From UBA2336 sp037443645 (GTDB lineage Bacteria > Bacteroidota > Bacteroidia > Cytophagales > Cyclobacteriaceae): a stretch of 16,419 nucleotides of DNA. This document shows positions 1-7,749 of this stretch, in pieces. A program made the translations under genes and the position numbers. Location of the stretch: positions 1 through 16,419 of the forward strand of contig JBBINY010000057.1 in NCBI GenBank assembly GCA_037443645.1. Direction: 5' to 3'. Each line of letters opens with the position of its first letter. Within the stretch, counting starts at the first letter, position 1. The notes under the pieces are model-generated. The model had not been told where the DNA came from and ran no database searches. It saw nothing but the letters and a program-made list of their open reading frames with translations.

Positions 1-1
1 C

Positions 2-2386
2 TCACCTACTTTTGGAGCTGACGATTTTCGGGTGGCCAGGCAGTACGGCATTCCCCCGCTTACCGTCAAGGATGAAGCCGGCAATGAAGTGCCCACCGTT
101 GACCGGAAAGGAAAGTTTGTGAAAGAAATTGGTGCCCGGCTAAAGGAGGGTGTTGAACGATACACCATAAAAACTCACAAGCCTTTTACCGAAAACGACT
201 TCTACGTAAAAAACTATACCGATGAAGATGAGGCCCATCCGGATTACAAATCCACCGATGTCATCATCTCCATTATTCTCAAAGAAGAAAATAAAGCCTT
301 TAAGGTAGAGAAGTACGAACACACCTACCCGCATTGCTGGCGCACCGATAAGCCGGTGTTGTACTACCCGCTCGATTCATGGTTTATTAAAACTACCGCG
401 CTGAAAGTCCGTCTCGCAGAACTGAATAAGACCATTAACTGGAAACCCGAGTCCACCGGCACGGGCCGCTTTGGCAACTGGCTTGAGAACCTGGTGGATT
501 GGAATTTATCCCGGTCGCGGTATTGGGGCACACCGCTGCCGATCTGGCGGACAAAAGACGGTAAGGCCGAAAAATGCATCGGGTCAGTGCCAGAGCTACA
601 GGAAGAGATCAAAAAAGCCGCCAACGCAGGAATCAAAAACCCCGCAGTAAAAACCCCAAACCTCCACAGGCCTTATGTCGATGACCTTGTACTGGTAAGC
701 GATTCGGGCCAGCCCATGTACCGTGAACCCGACCTGATAGACGTTTGGTTCGATTCAGGGGCCATGCCGTACGCACAGTGGGGGCTGAATCATGACCTGT
801 TGAAAGCCGGCCACACCATGCCCTTCAATGACGGATGGAACGGAGCCTTCCCGGCCGATTTTATTTCGGAGGGGGTTGACCAAACCCGCGGCTGGTTTTT
901 TACCCTGCATGCCATTGCAGGGCTGCTGTACGACAGCGTGGCGTTTAAAAATGTTGTCTCTACGGGTTTGTTGCTCGATAAGGAAGGCAACAAAATGTCG
1001 AAACGGCTTGGCAATGTGATCAATCCCTTTGAGACCCTTGAAAAATTCGGACCTGACCTGGTGCGGTGGTACATGGTTGAAAACGCACCCCCCTGGGAAA
1101 ACCTGAAGTTCGACCTGAATGGTATTGTTGAAGTGCAGCGCAGGTTTTTTGGCACGTTGCTCAATACGTATTCGTTTTTTGCCTTGTACGCCAACATTGA
1201 TGGCTTTATCAAGGACGAGATGAACAACGTGCCTCCTGAAAAGCTTACACACCTTGACCGGTGGATTATCTCCAGGCTTCAATCCCTGATTGTTGACGTA
1301 ACAAACGCCTATTCCGATTACGAGCCAACCCGGGCTGCGCGCGTCATACAGGAGTTCGTCAATGATCACCTGTCGAACTGGTATGTGCGATTAAACCGGA
1401 AGCGCTTCTGGGAACCGGCAAGCCGTGGTGAACTTTCTGAAAGCAAACGCGCTGCCTACGAAACCCTGTATCAATGCCTGCTTGTCACGGCTCAACTCAT
1501 GTCGCCCGTTGCACCATTTTTTTCTGAGTGGTTATACAAAAACCTTACGGATAACATCCGCGAAAAAGCGCGCAAAAACAAAACCCCGCTGCGGCATGAG
1601 TCTGTTCACCTGACCGACCTGGTAATGCCTGAAAAAAAGTTCCTTGATGCTGATCTTGAAAAATCCATGGAGTTTGCTCAGCGGATTTGCTCCCTGGTTC
1701 ACGCGTTGCGAAAGAACAGTAAAATAAAAGTGCGAACACCCCTCCAGAAAATATTGCTTCCCGTTTTGGATGAACAGTTTGCCGCCTGGATCAGGAGCGT
1801 GGAAGAAATCATCAAGTCTGAAGTGAACATTAAAACAATCGAATACATTGATGATGCATCCGGACTTCTTGTAAAGAGAGCGAAACCGAACTTTGCCAGG
1901 CTGGGCAAACAGTACGGACCGAAGATGAAGGAGGTTTCAGCACTAATCAACTCCTTTACGCAAGCCGACATTAAGGCCATTGAAAAACAGGGATCGCTTT
2001 CCAAAGGCGGTTTTGACCTGGTGGCAGAAGACATCGTGATCTCCTCCGAGGATGTGCCGGGTTGGTCGGTGGCCAGTGAAGGTGGCGTTACGGTTGCCCT
2101 TGACATAACGGTTACCGAAGAACTGAAACGGGAGGGCATTGCCCGCGACTTTGTAAACCGTATTCAGAACCTGAGGAAAGACATGGGCTTTGCCATACTC
2201 GATAAGATCACCATTGAAGTGGAGCAAAATGGGGAATCACTGACTTCGGCCCTGACACAGTACCGCGACTACATCCAGCGCGAGACACAGGCTACCACCC
2301 TAGAGTTAAAAGAATCTGTCCGGGATACCGTGGAAGTAGATATGGATGAGTTTACACTTCACGTTAAAATAAGCGTCATCAAATAA
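2..2386 (+). CDS. ileS: Isoleucyl-tRNA synthetase, 5'-truncated by the window edge
   Basis: Cytoplasmic class I aminoacyl-tRNA synthetase that charges tRNA-Ile. The frame is open from base 2, so the GTG at 32 is an internal codon and not the start. About 794 residues are visible. Bacteroidota IleRS is usually around 1,100, so the N-terminus with the HIGH motif lies outside. Visible in order: the end of the CP1 editing region; HTYPHCWRTDKP (visible residues 107-118), where the editing domain returns to the catalytic core; YWGTPLPIW; DVWFDSG; GVDQTRGWFF; the KMSKR signature (331-335, bases 992-1006); then a helical anticodon-binding domain starting near LDRWIISRL and a C-terminal domain. No C-terminal zinc cysteines are seen. 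KMSKR, instead of KMSKS, resembles the eukaryote-like (type 2) branch. The stop TAA abuts the lspA ATG with no gap, so the two are probably co-transcribed. Confidence 0.97.
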   Translation, partial: SPTFGADDFRVARQYGIPPLTVKDEAGNEVPTVDRKGKFVKEIGARLKEGVERYTIKTHKPFTENDFYVKNYTDEDEAHPDYKSTDVIISIILKEENKAFKVEKYEHTYPHCWRTDKPVLYYPLDSWFIKTTALKVRLAELNKTINWKPESTGTGRFGNWLENLVDWNLSRSRYWGTPLPIWRTKDGKAEKCIGSVPELQEEIKKAANAGIKNPAVKTPNLHRPYVDDLVLVSDSGQPMYREPDLIDVWFDSGAMPYAQWGLNHDLLKAGHTMPFNDGWNGAFPADFISEGVDQTRGWFFTLHAIAGLLYDSVAFKNVVSTGLLLDKEGNKMSKRLGNVINPFETLEKFGPDLVRWYMVENAPPWENLKFDLNGIVEVQRRFFGTLLNTYSFFALYANIDGFIKDEMNNVPPEKLTHLDRWIISRLQSLIVDVTNAYSDYEPTRAARVIQEFVNDHLSNWYVRLNRKRFWEPASRGELSESKRAAYETLYQCLLVTAQLMSPVAPFFSEWLYKNLTDNIREKARKNKTPLRHESVHLTDLVMPEKKFLDADLEKSMEFAQRICSLVHALRKNSKIKVRTPLQKILLPVLDEQFAAWIRSVEEIIKSEVNIKTIEYIDDASGLLVKRAKPNFARLGKQYGPKMKEVSALINSFTQADIKAIEKQGSLSKGGFDLVAEDIVISSEDVPGWSVASEGGVTVALDITVTEELKREGIARDFVNRIQNLRKDMGFAILDKITIEVEQNGESLTSALTQYRDYIQRETQATTLELKESVRDTVEVDMDEFTLHVKISVIK

Positions 2387-3061
2387 ATGAAAGCTCTCAA
2401 ATACTTCCTTCTTGCATTCCTGATTATCCTGATTGACCAGACTTCTAAAATGCTGGTGTATAACAACATGCACCTGCACCAGGAAATTAACGTGATTGGC
2501 GATTGGTTCCGGCTTCATTACCTGCTCAACCCCGGCATGGCTTTCGGCATCCGCTGGGACAATGAGTTTGGCAAACTGGCACTCACTATTTTTCGGATCG
2601 GAGCCACAATCGGCATCGGGTATTATCTCTTGAAGATGGCGAAGCGCAATGCACACCCGGGATTTCTGTGGTGTATGGGCCTGATTCTGGGTGGTGCGGT
2701 GGGCAATGTAATCGACAGCACTTTCTTTGGTGTGCTGCTCAACAACGCACCGGCCAATGCCCCTACGCCCTGGTTTCACGGACAGGTTATTGATATGCTT
2801 TTCTTTCCTCTCTTTGAATTCTTTTGGCCGGAATGGATTCCGGTTGTCGGGGGAGAGCATTTCCTGTTTTTCAGCCCCGTGTTTAACATAGCCGACTCTT
2901 CCATTTTTATCGGTGTTGTGACCATACTCGTCATGCAGAAGCGGTTCTTCAAACACAACGAGGAAACAGAGAGTACTCCCACGGCCGGCCTTTCATCCAC
3001 CCCACAAGCCATTGATCAGCCTGCCAAAGAATCTACCAACAATACGCCCCCTGCTGCTTAG
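2387..3061 (+). CDS. lspA: Lipoprotein signal peptidase (signal peptidase II)
   Basis: Inner-membrane aspartyl protease that removes the signal peptide from diacylglyceryl-modified prolipoproteins. It has 224 residues, longer than the roughly 165 of E. coli LspA. Hallmarks: DQTSK at 17-21, NPGMAFGI at 48-55, GNVID with the first catalytic Asp at D110, and FNIAD with the second at D170. Four hydrophobic segments are visible (about 4-16, 65-83, 93-109, 172-185). The extra length is an insert of about 35 residues between the two catalytic motifs, containing FFWPEWIPVVGGEHF, and a polar Ser/Thr/Pro-rich tail (about 190-224). The insert is, as I recall, common in Bacteroidota LspA. The tail is probably disordered and cytoplasmic. 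The ATG directly follows the ileS stop and no separate promoter is visible; the ileS-lspA pairing is common in bacteria. Confidence 0.97.
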   Translation: MKALKYFLLAFLIILIDQTSKMLVYNNMHLHQEINVIGDWFRLHYLLNPGMAFGIRWDNEFGKLALTIFRIGATIGIGYYLLKMAKRNAHPGFLWCMGLILGGAVGNVIDSTFFGVLLNNAPANAPTPWFHGQVIDMLFFPLFEFFWPEWIPVVGGEHFLFFSPVFNIADSSIFIGVVTILVMQKRFFKHNEETESTPTAGLSSTPQAIDQPAKESTNNTPPAA

Positions 3062-3087
3062 ACAAAATTACCGTTGACGGCCCTCCC

Positions 3088-3108
3088 GATTATTCAAATT
3101 GAATAATC
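3088..3108. repeat. Perfect 10+1+10 palindrome upstream of the permease, candidate operator
   Basis: The left arm GATTATTCAA (3088-3097) is followed by a single A and then its exact reverse complement TTGAATAATC (3099-3108). It ends four bases before the -7-like box of the permease promoter, so it covers the spacer and upstream promoter area where a dimeric repressor or activator could bind. It is AT-rich, with no GC-rich stem and no following T run, so it is a poor intrinsic terminator for lspA. The operator role is inferred. Confidence 0.5.
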
Positions 3109-3112
3109 TTGC

Positions 3113-3120
3113 TACTTTTA
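3113..3120 (+). promoter_or_regulatory. Promoter -7-like box for the permease gene
   Basis: TACTTTTA matches the Bacteroidota -7 consensus TAnnTTTG at every specified position except the last. It lies 31 bases before the ATG at 3152, which would give a leader of roughly 25 nt. No TTG/TTTG -33 element occurs at the expected spacing; the palindrome at 3088-3108 occupies most of that space, so expression may depend on a bound regulator. Confidence 0.45.
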
Positions 3121-3151
3121 GGCATTACAACCAAACCTAAAAAGAGCACCA

Positions 3152-4597
3152 ATGGCTAATCCATTATTCACCAAAAAGCCCATGGAAATTCTGATGAAAG
3201 AAGCCTCGGGTGAATCAGCACACGGATTAAAACGAACACTCGGTAAAGTCAACCTTATCGCGCTTGGCATTGGTGCTGTAATCGGTGCCGGTATTTTTGT
3301 GCTTACCGGCCAGGCGGCTGCCCAGTATGCCGGACCGGCAGTGGCTTTATCTTTTGTTGTTTCGGCTTTAGCCTGTGCGTTTGCCGGATTGTGCTATGCA
3401 GAATTTGCAGCGATGATCCCGATCGCAGGAAGTGCGTACACCTACGCGTATGCCACCATGGGCCGTGGAGTAGCCTGGATTATTGGATGGGCCCTTGTGC
3501 TGGAGTACTTGTTTGCAGGTTCAACCGTGGCCGTAGGATGGTCTAGTTACATGGTAAATTTTCTCGACTCCATCGGTCTGCATATTCCGGCTGAACTGGC
3601 CAATGCGCCCTACACGTTCGATGAAAACCACAACCTGGTTGCAACAGGTGCCGTGTTCAATTTACCCGCAGCATTTATTGTCACCCTGGTAACTGTACTG
3701 TTGTTTCGCGGAATAAAAGAGTCGGCCACCTTCAACAACATTGTTGTACTGATCAAGCTAACGGTTATTTTTCTGTTCATCGTTTTCGGCTGGCACTATG
3801 TGGTGAGCGACAACTGGGTTCCGTTCATTCCTGAAAACACCGGAACATTTGGACAGTTCGGGGTAAGTGGAATACTCCGGGCCTCAGCGGTGATCTTCTT
3901 CGCCTACATCGGGTTTGATGCCGTTTCCACTGCAGCGCAGGAGGCAAAGAATCCGCAGAAAGATATGCCTTGGGGAATTTTAGGATCGCTGTTTATCTGC
4001 ACCATAGTTTACATCCTTGTTTCCTTGGTGATGACCGGCATTGCTCCTTACACCGAATTGAATACGGCCGCTCCGATTGCCGTGGCCATCGACAAGGCTG
4101 GCAGCGGTTTGCAGTGGCTGAGCCCGTTTATTAAAATTGGTGCAATTGCCGGGTTAACCTCCGTAATCCTGGTGATGTTGATGGGGCAGACCCGAATCTT
4201 TTATTCCATGGCCAACGATGGGTTGTTCTTCACTCCGTTTTCGAAGGTGCACTCAAAATTCGGAACACCCCATGTTTCAACACTGGTAACTGGAACCATT
4301 GCCCTGATCGCTTCCGGCTTTCTTCCGATAAGTGTTCTGGGTGAACTGGTTTCCATTGGAACCTTGCTGGCGTTCATCATTGTGTGCCTGGGCGTGTTGA
4401 TCCTCCGGTATAAAAGCCCGGATTTACCCAGGCCGTTTAAAACTCCGTTGTTCCCCGTTGTGCCGGCATTGGGTGTGATTTGCTGTGCACTGGTTATGTC
4501 GTTCCTGAATCAGTTGACCTTCATTATTTGCGGCATCTGGCTGGTGATTGGCGTGCTGATATACCTGGCTTACGGACGAAACCATGCGCGGTATTAA
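3152..4597 (+). CDS. APC-superfamily amino acid permease (cationic amino acid transporter-like)
   Basis: A 481-residue integral membrane transporter of the amino acid-polyamine-organocation superfamily, closest by eye to the CAT/YfnA-type bacterial permeases. The unwound TM1 substrate motif GIGAVIGAGIF is at 39-49. The TM6 motif FAYIGFDAVSTAAQEAKNP is at about 250-268, with the typical Glu-Ala-Lys-Asn-Pro loop after it. About 12 hydrophobic segments are visible, and RYKSPDLPRPFKTP near 420-435 is the usual family loop before the last two helices. The substrate cannot be read from the sequence; cationic or broad neutral amino acids are both possible, with import by proton symport or exchange. 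It is transcribed alone: a promoter-like box and a palindrome precede it, and a palindromic element and a convergent gene follow it. Confidence 0.93.
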   Translation: MANPLFTKKPMEILMKEASGESAHGLKRTLGKVNLIALGIGAVIGAGIFVLTGQAAAQYAGPAVALSFVVSALACAFAGLCYAEFAAMIPIAGSAYTYAYATMGRGVAWIIGWALVLEYLFAGSTVAVGWSSYMVNFLDSIGLHIPAELANAPYTFDENHNLVATGAVFNLPAAFIVTLVTVLLFRGIKESATFNNIVVLIKLTVIFLFIVFGWHYVVSDNWVPFIPENTGTFGQFGVSGILRASAVIFFAYIGFDAVSTAAQEAKNPQKDMPWGILGSLFICTIVYILVSLVMTGIAPYTELNTAAPIAVAIDKAGSGLQWLSPFIKIGAIAGLTSVILVMLMGQTRIFYSMANDGLFFTPFSKVHSKFGTPHVSTLVTGTIALIASGFLPISVLGELVSIGTLLAFIIVCLGVLILRYKSPDLPRPFKTPLFPVVPALGVICCALVMSFLNQLTFIICGIWLVIGVLIYLAYGRNHARY

Positions 4598-4603
4598 TCT
4601 ACC

Positions 4604-4679
4604 GTCATGCCAGCAAAGTGAAGGATCTCCTGAGGTTTACAGGAAATCTTAAAAGATCCTTTGCTTCGCTCAGGATAAC
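4604..4679. repeat. REP-like imperfect palindromic element between convergent genes; possible bidirectional terminator
   Basis: An imperfect inverted repeat of about 25-base arms fills the 88-base gap between the permease stop and the ccmF stop. The left arm (4604-4628) runs from GTCATGCC to AAGGATCT. The right arm (4654-4679) runs from AGATCCTT through GCTTCGCTCAGGAT. The innermost 8 bases, AAGGATCT (4621-4628) and AGATCCTT (4654-4661), pair perfectly. A smaller CCTG/CAGG stem (4629-4643) sits inside. The right arm resembles a widely dispersed palindromic repeat family I recognise from Bacteroidota and other genomes (cores such as CTTCGCTCAGGAT); this is recalled and not searched. The position between convergent 3' ends fits a transcription terminator or mRNA 3'-end stabiliser for both genes. 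Confidence 0.6.
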
Positions 4680-4685
4680 CCGGTC

Positions 4686-7223
4686 CTAGGTCTCCTGCTC
4701 CTTCTCCTTCATCTTATTAAACTCGCGGTATCTCCGCGTAAGCGCTACGCCAAAGCCCGTCATCAGCACGAGCGTGCCTAGCCACAGCACATTGACCAAT
4801 GGCTTTTCAATGGCCTTGATCACTACCCAATCTTTCTGGCGCGTCTCAACACCCAGTGTAAGTTCATCGGTTTGGGGGTGCACGTTCAGCAATGTAAACC
4901 GCAGGCCCAGTTCAGGTATCTCTTCGGGGATAAGCCCCCCGCGTGATTGCGTCCCAAGAATCAGGATGGGTTCAGCGGTGTAATCTTCACGCTCACCCTG
5001 TACCTTTATTTTCGCCCGGATGCCGATGAAGGCGGAGTCGAGGGCTGTGCCGGCTACCTCATGGATGCGCGAAAGTGCTTCTACCCGTGCAACATAATCG
5101 TTTGCAAAAAACTCGCTTGTCCGTTTCACGGTCATTTCCTCCCGTTCTCCCCAATCCGATTTTGCCTCCTCCGTCATCGGGGCCGATACGTGCGTGTACA
5201 AATCAAGCGAGGCTTTTCGGTTAATGTCGGGCGAAGCCATGTTGCCAAAGCGCGGGTTTACCTGCACCCTCGGATACTGGATGAATTTAACGTTACCCCC
5301 TTTCCGAAATTCAATTTCATAGAACGTATTCTCGGAGTAGATCAGGAACCGTTCTCCGGCACTGTAAAGTTTTCGGCCTTTAAAATATATGTCGTTACGG
5401 GCAATAACCGTGTTTGGATCACCGGTCAGGTAGATGTCGCGCTTGCTCACATAACCCCGTTTGTGCCGTGGCTCCACCCGCTCACCACGGTATTCAATTT
5501 CATACCCGAACATGTCGCGGGGCTCATTCACAAACAGCAACAGGTTTTCGCGGTTGAACTCCTCCGAAAGTTGTTTGCTGATAAGCATGCCGGTATTGTT
5601 AAGCGAAACTACCGTTGAGTAACCCGATGAAAACATAACACCCAGCAGCATCAGGCCTACCCCAATGTGTGCAATGGCTCCTCCTGAAAGGGTAGGACTG
5701 TTCCGGAATACCGTGTAAAGTATTTTGGCGTTGGCCACGATAGTAAAGGTGCCGGCCAGCGTGAGCAGGATGTAGGATGGTTTGAATACCCGTCCGGCAG
5801 TGATAATGATCGCAAATAAGATTAGCGTAACGACAGCCGGGCCATACAGTTGCCGCTTCAGTTCGTTTTTGTCAACCTTCTTCCACCAGAAAAACTGGCC
5901 GATGGCGGAGAGCAACCCAATTCCAACGGCAAACCACACTTGTATCCGCGAATAGAATCCCACCTGGTCAGCCGGTGGTGCAATATTGCTTGAGAGGCCC
6001 AACAGGGAGGCCACATTGTTGAAAACCGGAAACGAGGTTGGCACCAATACCTGAAAGCCCATCAGGCAAAGCAAGGCAGCGCCAACAAAAATCCAGAACT
6101 CACGCGAGTAAACAGAGGCTTCCTTTTCGGAAGAGGGAATTTCCTTCCAGCGTACGCTTGCCAGCAGAACGGCCACGAGCAAAAAAAACAAAAGATAGAG
6201 CAGCAGTTGTCCGCTAAGCCCCAGGTCGGTGAAGGAATGAACCGAGGCATCGCCCAGCACACCGCTGCGGGTTAAAAACGTAGAGTATAAAATCAGGATG
6301 AAAACGGCAATCACCAGCACAATGGAAGCCTTCAAAGCTGTTTCACTGTTTTTGTAGGTGATCATGGTGTGAATGGAGGCAATAAGGATGAGCCACGGAA
6401 CATACACGGCATTTTCAACCGGATCCCAATTCCAATAGCCGCCAAAGTTCAACGTCTCGTACGCCCAATAGCCGCCCATCAAAATACCCAGACCCAGCAC
6501 GGCCCCGGCAAAAAGTGCCCATGGCAACGCAGGCCTTACCCACTCACGATATTTTTTTTGCCACAAGCCTGCAAGGCAAAATGAGAAAGGAACCAGCGTA
6601 GCGGCAAACCCCAGAAATAAAGTAGGCGGGTGGATCACCATCCAGTAATTCTGCAATAACGGATTCAGGCCTTGTCCGTCAGCCGGAATGAAATCGGGTT
6701 GAACGGTGAAGATCGGTTCAGGCAGGGCTTCGCGAAGAAGAATAAACGGTGAACTGCCGATTTTAAAATCAATCAGCGGCAGCACAACCCCCAGGATCAT
6801 GGAAGCAAGAAAAGCCTGCACTGCTGCAAACACAGTCATTACCGGAGCTTCCCAGAATTTGTTGGTTTGGATGAGCACCAGTCCCAGGATGGCATGCCAG
6901 AACATCCAAAGCAGAAAACTTCCTTCCTGGCCATTCCAGAAGGTGGAGAACAGGTAATGAGTCGGCAGGTTCCGGTCGGAATAACTGTACGCGTAATGGT
7001 ATTCGAAATAGTGGTTGTAAATAATCAGGAAAAGCGTAACCACAACCCCCAGCACAGCAAGGGCATGCACGTAAAAGCCAACGCGGCCGGTAAGGAGCCA
7101 TCCGTTTTTTAGGACCAGGTCGTTAACCGATGCAGCCCTGAAGTACGAGTAGGTGGTGGCCAATGCCGCCACAAACGAGGTGATAACAAAAAAATGGCCG
7201 AGGTTTCCGATCAGGTAATGCAT
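4686..7223 (-). CDS. ccmF: Cytochrome c heme lyase CcmF (CcsA/CcmF family)
   Basis: Large inner-membrane protein of System I cytochrome c maturation that takes heme from CcmE and joins it to apocytochrome CXXCH sites. I start it at ATG 7223 (845 residues); a longer reading begins at a TTG at 7235 and adds only four residues. The tryptophan-rich WWD core is present as GGYWNWDPVENA (about 261-272). All four histidines expected for CcmF heme ligation can be placed: VIHPP (H198), SIHTM (H285), SVHSF (H329) and IAHIG (H519). Many hydrophobic helices extend to about residue 535. A long hydrophilic, presumably periplasmic domain (about 540-810) follows, then one last helix and a charged tail. It is longer than E. 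coli CcmF (about 650 residues), the excess being in that domain. It is the last gene of the ccm block, 73 bases after ccmE, and ends at the palindromic element. Confidence 0.95.
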   Translation of the reverse strand: MHYLIGNLGHFFVITSFVAALATTYSYFRAASVNDLVLKNGWLLTGRVGFYVHALAVLGVVVTLFLIIYNHYFEYHYAYSYSDRNLPTHYLFSTFWNGQEGSFLLWMFWHAILGLVLIQTNKFWEAPVMTVFAAVQAFLASMILGVVLPLIDFKIGSSPFILLREALPEPIFTVQPDFIPADGQGLNPLLQNYWMVIHPPTLFLGFAATLVPFSFCLAGLWQKKYREWVRPALPWALFAGAVLGLGILMGGYWAYETLNFGGYWNWDPVENAVYVPWLILIASIHTMITYKNSETALKASIVLVIAVFILILYSTFLTRSGVLGDASVHSFTDLGLSGQLLLYLLFFLLVAVLLASVRWKEIPSSEKEASVYSREFWIFVGAALLCLMGFQVLVPTSFPVFNNVASLLGLSSNIAPPADQVGFYSRIQVWFAVGIGLLSAIGQFFWWKKVDKNELKRQLYGPAVVTLILFAIIITAGRVFKPSYILLTLAGTFTIVANAKILYTVFRNSPTLSGGAIAHIGVGLMLLGVMFSSGYSTVVSLNNTGMLISKQLSEEFNRENLLLFVNEPRDMFGYEIEYRGERVEPRHKRGYVSKRDIYLTGDPNTVIARNDIYFKGRKLYSAGERFLIYSENTFYEIEFRKGGNVKFIQYPRVQVNPRFGNMASPDINRKASLDLYTHVSAPMTEEAKSDWGEREEMTVKRTSEFFANDYVARVEALSRIHEVAGTALDSAFIGIRAKIKVQGEREDYTAEPILILGTQSRGGLIPEEIPELGLRFTLLNVHPQTDELTLGVETRQKDWVVIKAIEKPLVNVLWLGTLVLMTGFGVALTRRYREFNKMKEKEQET

Positions 7224-7253
7224 GATGCCAGGCAACTAAATGCTTTCCATTCT

Positions 7254-7296
7254 CCGGTGCGAAGGTACACCGGGCCGGCAAAATACGTTAACCGGC
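7254..7296 (-). other. Two adjacent short GC-rich inverted repeats in the ccmE-ccmF gap
   Basis: CCGGTG (7254-7259) pairs with CACCGG (7268-7273) around an 8-base loop. GCCGG (7274-7278) pairs with CCGGC (7292-7296) around a 13-base loop. In the minus-strand transcript the weaker stem follows the ccmE stop immediately and the stronger one comes next, about 30 bases before the ccmF ATG. No T run follows, so this is not a standard terminator. It may protect a processed ccmE 3' end or tune ccmF translation. The function is inferred and the structure may be incidental. Confidence 0.3.
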
Positions 7297-7701
7297 TTAC
7301 ACATTAACGGTCTGTTCCTGGTATTTGGAGGGGCATTTCAAAAGAATTTTCTCAGCAAAGAAATCTTCGCCTTTGTAGCGGCCGATTACCACTACCTTCT
7401 CCGAGCGGGTGAAATCCTGCGGCATGGGCTGGCTATAATATACTTTTTGCTCCCTGCTGTTTTCATCAATCATGATAAATGAAAACGACACTTTATCCAT
7501 ACCCGCCTCAATGCCCACCACCTCACCGGCTTCATTCTTCTTCAACTCACCCACCACATGGATGGGTTTGCTGTTGCCCGATGAGGCCATCTGGTAGGCT
7601 TCCGAAAAGGTTACATACGTGCTGGCATCTTCAGCCGTGGAAATAATGATGGCCACGGCTGCCGCAATGATTACGATAAGGAAGATGTGTGATTTTTTCA
7701 T
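7297..7701 (-). CDS. ccmE: Cytochrome c maturation heme chaperone CcmE, CXXXY type
   Basis: Membrane-anchored periplasmic heme chaperone that binds heme covalently and hands it to CcmF. It has 134 residues, from ATG 7701. One N-terminal helix (about 5-21) is followed by an OB-fold-like beta domain (about 28-120) with HVVGELKK and SFSFIMIDEN. The heme-attachment site reads CPSKY (C123 to Y127, bases 7321-7335). In E. coli the equivalent is HXXXY, so the covalent ligand here is predicted to be Cys. This CXXXY variant is known from some archaea and sulfate reducers such as Desulfovibrio, and I recall it as usual for Bacteroidota. The protein ends seven residues after the Tyr, without the longer flexible tail of E. 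coli CcmE. A weak internal promoter-like box, TAACTTTA, lies upstream on the minus strand (7733-7726), in the 48-base gap after the ccmD-like gene. Confidence 0.93.
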   Translation of the reverse strand: MKKSHIFLIVIIAAAVAIIISTAEDASTYVTFSEAYQMASSGNSKPIHVVGELKKNEAGEVVGIEAGMDKVSFSFIMIDENSREQKVYYSQPMPQDFTRSEKVVVIGRYKGEDFFAEKILLKCPSKYQEQTVNV

Positions 7702-7749
7702 TACCTGTTTCTTCTTTCAAGCGTTTAAAGTTACTGAAACACAGCAGGA

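Noticed and set aside
755..1369. 204-residue minus-strand reading frame opposite ileS
   Set aside because: It lies wholly inside the conserved ileS catalytic region, has no recognisable domain, and overlaps another antisense frame; it is a by-product of the sense codons.
2306..2956. 216-residue minus-strand reading frame opposite the ileS end and lspA
   Set aside because: The composition is unlike a real protein and it is covered by two certain genes on the plus strand.
3062..3110. Intrinsic terminator after lspA
   Set aside because: The only inverted repeat here is AT-rich with a one-base centre and no following T run; it fits an operator better.
4947..5618. 223-residue plus-strand reading frame opposite ccmF
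   Set aside because: It is Cys/His/Pro-rich with no domain, and is fully antisense to the periplasmic domain of ccmF.
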